Source of the DNA: JAMXLJ01 sp036558745
GTDB lineage: Bacteria; Actinomycetota; Acidimicrobiia; IMCC26256; JAMXLJ01
Length of the DNA: 64,000 nt
NCBI GenBank assembly: GCA_036558745.1
Contig: DATBEZ010000021.1
Location: 1 to 64,000 of the forward strand
Direction of reading: 5' to 3'
Notes under the pieces: generated by a model
Database searches by the model: none
The model's input: only the letters and a program-made list of their open reading frames with translations
Told to the model about the DNA's origin: nothing
Shown here: piece by piece, positions 9,346-17,710 of the stretch
Position numbering within the stretch: the first letter of the stretch is position 1
Layout: each line of letters opens with the position of its first letter
Position numbers and translations under genes: made by a program

Positions 9346-9634
9346 GCGACCGCCGCGCACGACGAAGAATCCGGCGCGCCCGACGCCGACGGAGCTCATG
9401 TCCCACCCCGGGTGAGCGGGGGACGGGTGCGCACTGCCCAGCCGCATCTCGCAGGCCGGCCGCCCCATCGCACTCCCGTGGGTCGTCCGCTCGGACTCCG
9501 CCGGGCCGTGACCTCCTGTTTCCCCTGCCCTGCTCGCGGCCCTGCTCCCGGGCGGACGATCCGTCGGCGAAGCTACACGGTTGTGATTTGGGGGTCAACG
9601 ACCGCGGTCGGCGCCGCACGCGAGGCTGACGCCC

Positions 9635-11917
9635 ATGGTCCGCACCCCCCGCATCGCCGTGAGCACGTCGCAGTCCGTCTCGGAGCCGTCGGGCTGGCCC
9701 GCGTTCCCGCGTGCCGGGATGAACGTGGTCCTCGTGGTGCTCGACGATCTCGGCTTCGCGCAGCTCGGATGCTTCGGCTCCGACATCGACACGCCCGGGT
9801 TCGACGCGCTCGCCGCCGGCGGCCTGCGCTTCACGAACTTCCACACCACCGCGCTGTGCTCGCCGACGCGCGCGTGCCTCCTCACGGGTCGCAACCACCA
9901 TCGCGTCGGCGTCGGGTTCCTGCCCGACGTGCCGATGCGCTTCCCGGGCTATACGGGCCGCATCCCTCCCGAGGCCGCGACGCTCGCCGAGATCCTGAGC
10001 GAGGTCGGCTACGCGACCTTCGCGATCGGGAAGTGGCATCTCACACCGCGCGACGAGCGCACGCCCGCCGGTCCGTACGCGCAGTGGCCGCTCCGCAAGG
10101 GCTTCGACCGCTTCTACGGCTTCCTCGGTGGCGACTCGAACCAGTGGACGCCCGACCTCGTGCGCGACAACACCTACGTCGAGCCGCCGCGGCGACCCGA
10201 GGAGGGTTACCACCTGAGCGAGGACCTCGCGGACCGGGCGATCGCGTACGTGCGCGAGCTGCGCGTCCATCAGCCCGAGCGTCCGTTCTTCCTCTATCTC
10301 GCGCCCGGCGCGACACACGCCCCGCACCACGTGCCGCGCGAGTGGATCGAACGGTACGCGGGTCGCTTCGACGACGGCTGGGACGTGTGGCGCGAACGAA
10401 CGCTGGAACGGCAGCGTGCGATGGGCGTCGTCCCCGACCGAGCGGAGCTCTCGGCGCGCCCCCGCTGGGTGCAGGAGTGGGCAACGCTGCCGTCCGACGA
10501 GCGGCGGCTGTACGCGCGGATGCAGGAGGTGTTCGCGGGATTCGCGTCGCACGCCGATCACCACGTCGGCCGGGTGATGACGGAGCTCGAAGCGACCGGT
10601 GAGCTCGACCGCACGATGGTGCTCGTCGTCTCCGACAACGGCTGCTCGTCGGAGGGCGGTCCGCACGGCTCCGTGAACGAGCTGCGCTTCATCGCCGACC
10701 TGCACGAGGACCTCGCGCAGAACCTCGAGCTCATCGACGAGCTGGGCGGCTTCCGCACGTACAACCACTACCCCTGGGGCTGGGCTCTGGCCGGGAACAC
10801 GCCGTTGCGACGGTGGAAGCGCTACACGTGGGAGGGCGGGATCCGGGACCCGTTCATCCTCCGGTGGCCCGGTCGCGTGCGCGACGCCGGTGGCGTTCGC
10901 GCGCAGTACTGCCACGCGGTCGACGTGCTGCCGACGGTGCTCGAAGCGCTCGACGTGCCCATGCCCGAGCGGGTCCGTGGTGTTGCCCAGATGTCGGTCG
11001 ACGGCGTCAGTCTCGCGACGCTGGTCGACGACGCGGCCGCCCGCGAGGTGCGCGCGACGCAGTACTACGAGATGTGGGGGAGCCGCGCGATCTACCACGA
11101 CGGTTGGAAGGCGGTGACCGACCACGTCAACCAGCAGCACCGGGGCGAGCGCGAGCTCACCGACGGCAGCGCCGACTTCGCGACCGACCAGTGGCTGCTC
11201 TTCGACGTCCGCGACGACTTCTCGGAGGTCCACGATCGCGCGGAGGAGCAACCGGCGAAGCTGCGCGAGCTCGTCGACCGGTGGTGGGTCGAGGCGGGAC
11301 GCAACGGGGTGCTGCCGCTCGACGACGGCATCGTGGACCGGTTCCCGCACGTCGACTTCCGCTGGCTGCGGGGCCGCAGCCGCTACGAGCTGCACCCCGG
11401 TGCCGCGATCCACGAGGAGGCGGGGCCGTCGCTCGTCGGCACGGACTTCGCGATGGTCGCCGTGCTCGACGGACCGCTCGCAGAGTCGCACGAGGGCGTC
11501 CTGTGCGAACAGGGGGACTGGACGAACGGGTGGGCGTGGTTCGTGGCCGATCGATCGGTCACGTGGGTCCTCAACTACGTCGGCGAGGCGTCGCACGCGG
11601 TGCGGGTGGCGGTTCCCGTCGGCGCGACCACGCTGGGCTTCTCGTTCACGCGCCGCGATGGTGGCGGCGGCGTGGGTCGGGTGCTCGCCGACGGCGCGGT
11701 GGTGCACGAGGAGGACGTGCCGCTCGACGTCCCGTTCCGGTGGAGCCCGAACGGCGCGTTCCTCACCGTCGGGTTCGGTCGTGGGTTCCCGGTGTGCGAC
11801 GACTACCGCCCACCGTTCCGCTTCGACGGTCCGCTCGCGCGCGTCGTCGTCACCGTCGGTGACGCCAGCGATCCCGACTCGTTGCGTGCGGTCGGGACCG
11901 CCTTGCGGCACCAGTAG
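9635..11917 (+). CDS. arylsulfatase (type I, formylglycine-dependent)
   Basis: 760 aa. The sulfatase signature CSPTRACLLTGR begins at C75, the cysteine that a formylglycine-generating enzyme converts in type I sulfatases; D37-D38 in VLDDLG are metal ligands, and GKWHL and VSDNG further on fit the family. The length and C-terminal region (about 560-760) match the long arylsulfatases of actinobacteria. No signal peptide is evident, so it may be cytoplasmic, unless the true start is the ATG at 9719, which also lacks one. The reaction is hydrolysis of a sulfate ester; the substrate is unknown. A MarR gene starts 11 nt after its stop. Confidence 0.9.
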   Translation: MVRTPRIAVSTSQSVSEPSGWPAFPRAGMNVVLVVLDDLGFAQLGCFGSDIDTPGFDALAAGGLRFTNFHTTALCSPTRACLLTGRNHHRVGVGFLPDVPMRFPGYTGRIPPEAATLAEILSEVGYATFAIGKWHLTPRDERTPAGPYAQWPLRKGFDRFYGFLGGDSNQWTPDLVRDNTYVEPPRRPEEGYHLSEDLADRAIAYVRELRVHQPERPFFLYLAPGATHAPHHVPREWIERYAGRFDDGWDVWRERTLERQRAMGVVPDRAELSARPRWVQEWATLPSDERRLYARMQEVFAGFASHADHHVGRVMTELEATGELDRTMVLVVSDNGCSSEGGPHGSVNELRFIADLHEDLAQNLELIDELGGFRTYNHYPWGWALAGNTPLRRWKRYTWEGGIRDPFILRWPGRVRDAGGVRAQYCHAVDVLPTVLEALDVPMPERVRGVAQMSVDGVSLATLVDDAAAREVRATQYYEMWGSRAIYHDGWKAVTDHVNQQHRGERELTDGSADFATDQWLLFDVRDDFSEVHDRAEEQPAKLRELVDRWWVEAGRNGVLPLDDGIVDRFPHVDFRWLRGRSRYELHPGAAIHEEAGPSLVGTDFAMVAVLDGPLAESHEGVLCEQGDWTNGWAWFVADRSVTWVLNYVGEASHAVRVAVPVGATTLGFSFTRRDGGGGVGRVLADGAVVHEEDVPLDVPFRWSPNGAFLTVGFGRGFPVCDDYRPPFRFDGPLARVVVTVGDASDPDSLRAVGTALRHQ

Positions 11918-11928
11918 CCTTCCGTGCC

Positions 11929-12417
11929 ATGGCGCAGATCGCGCGTGACGGGCTCGAGGTGGTGCGCGACGGTCTCCGCCGCGAGTTCCCCGACGCCGAT
12001 GCCGAGGCCGCGACCGTCGTGCTCGCGCTGGTCGGTGCCGCCCGACGCGTCGACGCGTGGCTCCAGGGCGTGCTCAAGCCGCTCGGGCTCGCCGACGCGA
12101 GCGCGGCCGTGCTGCTCGCGCTCGCACTGGACGGCGCGCCGTACCGCTTGAGCGTGACCGACCTCAACGAGATGCTCGTCGTCACGTCGGGCGGCATGAC
12201 GCGTACCGTCGACCGACTCGAGGACGCTCGGCTCGTCACGCGCGTCGCGGATCCCGAGGACGGCCGCAGGGTGCTGGTTCAGCTGACGAAGCGCGGCCAC
12301 AAGGCGGCCGGACGACTCGTCGGTGCGATGGTGACGTCGTTCGCGGACCGGGTGGGGCTCGACGAGAGCGTCGTCGGTGTGCTGCGCGCGTTCGACGATC
12401 TGCCGACGCCGCGCTGA
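11929..12417 (+). CDS. MarR-family transcriptional regulator
   Basis: 162 aa, ATG start. A winged-helix domain occupies roughly residues 35-130: LSVTDLNEMLVVTSGGMTRTVDRLE is the recognition region, and VADPEDGRRVLVQLTKRG is the beta-wing typical of MarR proteins, which bind DNA as dimers and respond to small ligands. It starts 11 nt after the sulfatase stop and probably shares that transcript, although a TAnnnT box at 11915-11920 could give a separate, leaderless message. A palindrome at 13313-13336, in the adjacent dioxygenase/SDR divergon, is a possible target; this is inference. Confidence 0.88.
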   Translation: MAQIARDGLEVVRDGLRREFPDADAEAATVVLALVGAARRVDAWLQGVLKPLGLADASAAVLLALALDGAPYRLSVTDLNEMLVVTSGGMTRTVDRLEDARLVTRVADPEDGRRVLVQLTKRGHKAAGRLVGAMVTSFADRVGLDESVVGVLRAFDDLPTPR

Positions 12418-12418
12418 C

Positions 12419-12433
12419 CCGGCGCTACGCCGG
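12419..12433. terminator. short convergent hairpin
   Basis: CCGGCG at 12419-12424 pairs with CGCCGG at 12428-12433 around a 3-nt loop that is the stop codon of the minus-strand dioxygenase gene. It lies just past the MarR stop. Stable but short, so termination is only possible. Confidence 0.35.
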
Positions 12434-13270
12434 CCGCGTGAACACGGGCGCGTCGCCGTCGACCGTGCAGCGTCGCATGCGCCGATGCTGCGGGTAGTGG
12501 TCGCTCAGCGCGCGGTGGTTCGTGCAGCGCTCGTCCCAGATCGCGACGTCACCGACCTGCCAGCGCCACCGCACCTGCACGTTGGGGTCGTCGACGCGTG
12601 CGCGGAGCCACGACACGAGCCATGCGCTCTCCTCCGGGTGCATGCCCACGATCGACTCCATGAACATCCCGGACACGAACAGCGCGTCGCGTCCGGTGAC
12701 CGGATGGGTGCGCACCAGCGGGTGCACGGCACCGGGGAACGCGGCCTGGAGCTCCTCGAGGTGCTCGGTACCTGCGATGCGCGAGAAGCGCTCCCAGAAC
12801 TCGGCCCCCTGGGTGTGACGCACCTGCAGGCGCGTGAACGCGTCACGCAGCGGCTCCGAGCACCGTTCGTACGCGCCGTACAGGTCGGCCCACATGGTGT
12901 CGCCGCCGTACGGGGGGATCTCGAGCGCGCAGAGGATCGCGACCTTCGGCGGCGTGGGGAGCCAGGTGATGTCGGTGTGCCAGCCGTCGGCGTCGGGCGG
13001 GCTCTCCGGGCTGTCGACGATCTCGTGGAGGGCCTGGGTGCCGCCGAAGTGCTTGGAGATCGGGTACACGCTCGGCGTGCCGAATCGCGCCGCCAGGTTC
13101 AGCTGGCCCTCGTCGCTCAGGTCCTGACCGCGCAGGAACAGCACCCGGTGCTCCATGAGCGCCTCGTGCAGGATCCCGAACCCCTCGTCGTCGAGGGACT
13201 CGAGCTCGATGCCGTCGACGACGGCGCCGAGCGCGCCGGTGCAGCGCTCTACGTCCACCCGCGTCTTCAT
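12425..13270 (-). CDS. TauD/TfdA-family Fe(II)/2-oxoglutarate dioxygenase
   Basis: 281 aa from the ATG at 13270; an open extension upstream crosses the divergent promoter and is not coding. The facial triad is visible as H98 and D100 in WHTDITW and a C-terminal His in NHRALSDH, followed by the conserved arginine in RRMRRCTV that binds 2-oxoglutarate. Family members hydroxylate substrates such as taurine, alkyl sulfates or 2,4-D and release sulfite or an aldehyde. The sulfatase and MarR genes next door make a sulfonate or sulfate ester a reasonable guess, but the substrate cannot be read from the sequence. It is divergent from an SDR gene across 73 bp. Confidence 0.87.
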   Translation of the reverse strand: MKTRVDVERCTGALGAVVDGIELESLDDEGFGILHEALMEHRVLFLRGQDLSDEGQLNLAARFGTPSVYPISKHFGGTQALHEIVDSPESPPDADGWHTDITWLPTPPKVAILCALEIPPYGGDTMWADLYGAYERCSEPLRDAFTRLQVRHTQGAEFWERFSRIAGTEHLEELQAAFPGAVHPLVRTHPVTGRDALFVSGMFMESIVGMHPEESAWLVSWLRARVDDPNVQVRWRWQVGDVAIWDERCTNHRALSDHYPQHRRMRRCTVDGDAPVFTRPA

Positions 13271-13312
13271 GCTGCCTCCCGTCGCCGGCTCGATCGCCGG
13301 AGCGGCCGAGCG

Positions 13313-13336
13313 CGATTCCTGACTCGTCAGGTATCG
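13313..13336. promoter_or_regulatory. 24-bp palindromic operator in a divergent promoter
   Basis: The arms CGAT-T-CCTGAC and GTCAGG-T-ATCG flank a 2-nt centre with a single T/T mismatch pair. The right arm overlaps a TAnnnT box (TATCGT, 13332-13337) whose expected transcription start coincides with the SDR ATG at 13344. A dimeric regulator bound here would block that promoter and lie within about 45 bp of the dioxygenase start. The symmetry suits a MarR or TetR protein. Confidence 0.6.
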
Positions 13337-13343
13337 TACGCCG

Positions 13344-14255
13344 ATGACGTCGTCCTGGGAAGGCCGTACCGTGCTCGTCACCGGAGGAACGGGCGGGATC
13401 GGGCGCGCGACCGCCGCCGGTCTGGCCCGCACCGGGGCGCGCGTCCTGATCGGTGCGCGCAACGCCGAGCGGGCCGCGGAGGCGGTCGCCGCAGTCCGCG
13501 ACGAGACCGGTGTGACGGTCGAGGTCGTCGCGCTGGATCTCGCTCGGCTCTCGTCCGTTGCGGCCGCGGTCGAGGAGCTGCAGGAGCGCACCGACGCGCT
13601 GCACGCGCTGGTGAACAACGCGGGCGTGATGATCCTCGGACGCCGTCGTGAGACCGCGGATGGGCTGGAGCTCACCTTCGCGGTGAACCATCTCGGGCCA
13701 TTCCTGCTCACGACGCGGCTCGAGTCGTTGCTGCGCGCCGGCGCGCCCGCCAGGGTCGTCAACGTGTCGTCCGACGGCTACGGCATCGCACGCGAAGGTT
13801 TGCGCTTCGATGATCTGCAGTTCGAGCACAACTGGTCGGGCTGGGAGGCGTACGGCGCGTCGAAGCTGTGCAACGTGTACTTCACGACCGAGCTCGCCCG
13901 CCGGTGGCGCGACTCGGGCGTGACCGCCAACGCCGTGCACCCCGGCTATGTGGACACGGATCTGGGTCGGGTCCGCGACGAGGACCGCCTGCCGTCGCCG
14001 GGAGGCGCACCTTCGGCGCGTGGTGCGGGCGGCGGAGCTCCCGATCTGGGCGCGCTCGGCACGCCCGCCACCGTCGAGGATGGCGCGCGCACGTCGTTGT
14101 ACGTGACGACGTCGGAGTCGCTCGACGGCGTGACCGGTCGGTACTTCCGCGACTGCGAGGCGGTCGAGCTCGCGGGGGTCGCGGCCGACGAGCAGGCCGC
14201 GGGTCGACTCTGGGACGTGAGCGAGGCGTTGCTCGCGAACGTGCCCGGCTTCTGA
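13344..14255 (+). CDS. short-chain dehydrogenase/reductase (retinol-dehydrogenase-like)
   Basis: 303 aa. The Rossmann start TGGTGGIG (about 12-19) binds NAD(P), NNAG lies near 90, and the catalytic pair is Y..K in YGASKLCN near 170-175 with the serine in VNVSSDG. The C-terminal region after VHPGYVDTDLG matches the WW-oxidoreductase/RDH branch of SDRs rather than the FabG branch. The substrate alcohol or ketone is unknown. The gene probably starts at, or within a base or two of, the transcription start (leaderless) and shares a palindromic operator with the divergent dioxygenase, so the two are likely co-regulated. Confidence 0.85.
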   Translation: MTSSWEGRTVLVTGGTGGIGRATAAGLARTGARVLIGARNAERAAEAVAAVRDETGVTVEVVALDLARLSSVAAAVEELQERTDALHALVNNAGVMILGRRRETADGLELTFAVNHLGPFLLTTRLESLLRAGAPARVVNVSSDGYGIAREGLRFDDLQFEHNWSGWEAYGASKLCNVYFTTELARRWRDSGVTANAVHPGYVDTDLGRVRDEDRLPSPGGAPSARGAGGGAPDLGALGTPATVEDGARTSLYVTTSESLDGVTGRYFRDCEAVELAGVAADEQAAGRLWDVSEALLANVPGF

Positions 14256-14261
14256 CGCGAC

Positions 14262-14293
14262 CCGGCCCGACCGGCGGGTGCCGATCGGGCCGG
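14262..14293. terminator. convergent terminator hairpin
   Basis: 9-bp perfect arms CCGGCCCGA (14262-14270) and TCGGGCCGG (14285-14293) enclose a 14-nt loop. It lies in the 73-bp gap between the convergent SDR and ABC substrate-binding genes. No U-tract. Confidence 0.6.
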
Positions 14294-14328
14294 ATGCAAC
14301 GTCGTCGCGAGGTCTGCTTCGTCTCGTG

Positions 14329-15681
14329 CTAGCTCTTCGGGAACCCGTCGAGGTTGAACACGTTCGCCGGGTTGCAGTTGTAGACGTCGTCCTGGTTCGG
14401 CTTCAGCACGTCCTTGTTCACCGAGAAGCCGCTGGGCGAAGCCTCCATCAGCGTGAAGCACTGGCCTTCGGGCGTGCTCGCGTTCCCCGGCTTGTCCGGC
14501 GAGTGCAGACCACCGCCGGTCCAGTCGGTCACGGCTCCGGCCTTCTGCATCACGCACTGGCGCGTGAGGTTCGAGCCGCAGGCCTTCGCCGACTGCGCCC
14601 AGAGCAGCCACGCCGACCACGCGTTCATGCCGAGGCCCTTCGGCTGGGCGTTGGCGTACTTCTTCAGCAGCTCGATGTACTGCTTCGTCGCCGGGTTCGT
14701 GCTGGCCATCTCGAACGGCCACTGGTAGCTGTTGACGAGGATCTTGGTGCCCTGCAGCGCCGAGCCCGCCTCCGCGATCAGCTTGCCGTCGTAGTAGTTG
14801 GCGTCGAGGATCGCGTACTTCGGGTGGTACCCGACGTCCTGGAGCGACTTGAGCAGCGCGGCGAGCATGTCCGGGTTGCTTTGCAGTGTGAACACCTGCA
14901 CGCCCTTGGTCTGCAGGTTCTGCGCGTACGGCCGCCAGTTGTCGACCGACAGCGGCAGCTCGTCGTAGTACACCTCGGTGTACCCCTGCTGCTTCGCCGC
15001 CTGGCGGTTGCGGTCACCCGAGTCCTTGATCGCCTGGAACTGGCTGTTGAGCATCGCGTAGTGCGCGGTCGCCGCCGGATCCGCCGCCTTGAGGACGCGG
15101 TAGGCGCCACCCACGCGGCTCTGGAAGTCGGGCGTCGGGATCGCCTGGATCGAGTTCGGTGCCCGCCCGGCAGCCGACGACACGTCGTAGGCGCTGATCT
15201 CCGGAAGACCGCACTTCACGCGCTGGTCGACGCCGGTGCTGTCGAGCGCCTCGCCGTTGCCGACGAGCCCGAAGTCGACCTCGCACGCCTGGATCATGCG
15301 GGCCGCGACGTTGGTGAGCGCCGAGTCCCACTTGTCGAGCGTCAGCTGACGCCCGTTGATGCCGCCGGCCGCGTTGCACCACGCCACGAACGCGGTTGCG
15401 CTGTCGAAGAGCTCCTGGTTGAGGCCGGGCTGCTGGACTGCACCCGGGTCCGACATGGTGCCGACGCGGATGCTCGTGTCGGTGACGCCCTTGTCGGTCG
15501 CGCCCTTCGCGTTGCCCGGGCCGCAGACGTCCTTCATCGTGCCGAAGTCGCCGGCACTCGTGCTCCCACTCCCCGACGTGGTCGGCGAGTTGCCCTTCGA
15601 GCTGTTGCTGCTGGATCGGCTGCAACCCGCGGCAACCGCCGCGACGACGACCAGCGGGATACACCAGCGGAACACCCTCAT
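14329..15681 (-). CDS. ABC transporter substrate-binding lipoprotein (branched-chain amino acid type)
   Basis: 450 aa from the ATG at 15681, preceded by GGAAGGAAGG. The lipoprotein signal peptide ends AVAAGCS, with the modified cysteine at residue 19, followed by a Ser/Gly/Thr-rich linker. The body matches the periplasmic-binding-protein-like family of HAAT transporters (Peripla_BP_6): TDTSIRVGTMSDPG, WCNAAGGINGRQL and the two-lobe pattern to the end. It would capture the ligand and deliver it to the fused permease encoded upstream. Such proteins in actinobacteria bind amino acids, amides, urea or aromatic acids, so the ligand is not predictable. It is the last gene of the transporter cluster and has its own good ribosome-binding site. 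Confidence 0.87.
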   Translation of the reverse strand: MRVFRWCIPLVVVAAVAAGCSRSSSNSSKGNSPTTSGSGSTSAGDFGTMKDVCGPGNAKGATDKGVTDTSIRVGTMSDPGAVQQPGLNQELFDSATAFVAWCNAAGGINGRQLTLDKWDSALTNVAARMIQACEVDFGLVGNGEALDSTGVDQRVKCGLPEISAYDVSSAAGRAPNSIQAIPTPDFQSRVGGAYRVLKAADPAATAHYAMLNSQFQAIKDSGDRNRQAAKQQGYTEVYYDELPLSVDNWRPYAQNLQTKGVQVFTLQSNPDMLAALLKSLQDVGYHPKYAILDANYYDGKLIAEAGSALQGTKILVNSYQWPFEMASTNPATKQYIELLKKYANAQPKGLGMNAWSAWLLWAQSAKACGSNLTRQCVMQKAGAVTDWTGGGLHSPDKPGNASTPEGQCFTLMEASPSGFSVNKDVLKPNQDDVYNCNPANVFNLDGFPKS

Positions 15682-15790
15682 GCAGTGCCTTCCTTCCCCC
15701 CACATCCATCCGCCCGGTCAGGCGGGGCCGTCCCGGAGATTAATGCAGAGTGAATAGAATTTGGAGGCAGGCGCCCAGGTGCTCGGGGTG

Positions 15791-16162
15791 TCAGTTCTTG
15801 GTCGCGGTGAGCGTGTCCGTCTTCGCGGTGCCGACGATGCGGTCGGTCTGCGCCTGCTGCTCGTAGATGAGGCGCGCGAGCCAGAAGCGCAGGAACTGCG
15901 CCAGCGAGTAGCGAAGGAACAGCGCGGCGCCGACGACCGTGAGGCTGACGCCGATCAGCGCGACGACGATGTAGTCCTGCTGCGCGGCGCCGCTGTTGGA
16001 GTGCGACCCGAAGTACGACAGGACCGTGACGATCGGTCCGGCGATGAGCAGGAAGATGCCCAGCTTCAGGAACTGCGCGTCTCTCCCCGTCGCCGGATCG
16101 CGGAGTCGCATGTCGGCAATCTCCGTCTTGAACTGCTCGACCCGCTCGCTGCTCTCGATCAT
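15791..16162 (-). CDS. small two-helix membrane protein in the ABC transporter cluster
   Basis: 123 aa, ATG preceded by AAGGTGG. A charged N-terminal 30 residues, a hydrophobic helix (LGIFLLIAGPIVTVLSYF, about 34-51), a short loop, a second helix (VVALIGVSLTVVGAALFL, about 66-83) and a hydrophilic tail. No known family recognised. It lies between the LivF ATPase and the substrate-binding protein on the same strand, so it is probably co-transcribed; a role in transporter assembly or regulation is only a guess. Confidence 0.75.
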   Translation of the reverse strand: MIESSERVEQFKTEIADMRLRDPATGRDAQFLKLGIFLLIAGPIVTVLSYFGSHSNSGAAQQDYIVVALIGVSLTVVGAALFLRYSLAQFLRFWLARLIYEQQAQTDRIVGTAKTDTLTATKN

Positions 16163-16231
16163 CGTTCCACCTTCGCTTCGACGCCGACGCTGCCGGCCCG
16201 CGTCGCCGATCCGAACACAGTCTGCCCTTGC

Positions 16232-16971
<740 letters not shown>

Positions 16972-16975
<4 letters not shown>

Positions 16976-17709
16976 GCTGTCGGCTCCACGGGTGTGCCGA
17001 GGTACGCGGCGAGGACGGCGTCGTTGACGCGGATCTCCTCGGGAGAGCCCACCGCGATGATCTCGCCGAAGTCGAGCACGTGGATGTGGCTGCACACGTC
17101 CATGACGAGCGACACGTCGTGTTCGACGAGCAGGACGGCCATGCCTTCGCCGGCGAGCTCGCGCAACAGGTCGGCGAAGCGCTCGGTCTCGCTCTCGTCC
17201 TGACCGGCCGCCGGCTCGTCGAGCAGCAGCACCGTCGGGTTCGTCGCCAGCGCGCGCCCGAGCTCCACGAGGCGACCCTGTCCCGTGGGCAACGAGTCGA
17301 CGCGGATCTCGGCCACGTCGTGCAAGCCGATCCGCTGGATGATCCGCTCGGCCACTTCGTCGGGCGACTCGCGTTGGCTCGACCACCCGCGATGGATGTC
17401 GGCGGCGACGCGGATGTTCTCCCGAGCGGTCAGCGCGGAGAACAGCTCGAGCCGCTGGAACGTTCGTCCGATGCCCTTGCGTGCCCGTTTGAACGGCGGG
17501 AGCCTCGTGATGTCGTGGCCGTCGAGCACCACACGGCCGGCCGTCGGTTGCTGGAGCCCGGTGATGACGTTGAAGAGCGTCGTCTTGCCGGCACCGTTGG
17601 GGCCGATCAGCCCGGTCACGCAGCCCGGCTCGGCCGTGAGGTCGACGCCGTTGACCGCGACGTTGCCTCGGAAGCGGACGGTGACGGAATCGACGGAGAG
17701 CTGGGCCAT
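16972..17709 (-). CDS. livG: ABC transporter ATP-binding protein LivG
   Basis: 245 aa. Walker A GPNGAGKTTLFN near 37-48, LivG-typical GIGRTFQ, Walker B VLLLDEPAAG and H-loop LLVEHDVSLVM. The ABC signature is degenerate (SLPTGQGRLVELGRAL instead of LSGGQ), a variation seen in LivG proteins of this type. It starts 1 nt after the permease stop and overlaps livF by 4 nt, so the three are translationally coupled. Confidence 0.93.
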
Positions 17710-17710
17710 G

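Noticed and set aside
9223..9468. 81-codon minus-strand frame near the small hypothetical gene
   Set aside because: Antisense to the better-supported frame at 8995-9345 and without a ribosome-binding site; not enough to call.
9179..11911. 910-codon minus-strand frame opposite the sulfatase
   Set aside because: Shadow of the sulfatase gene; composition dominated by Arg, Val and Pro and no family motif.
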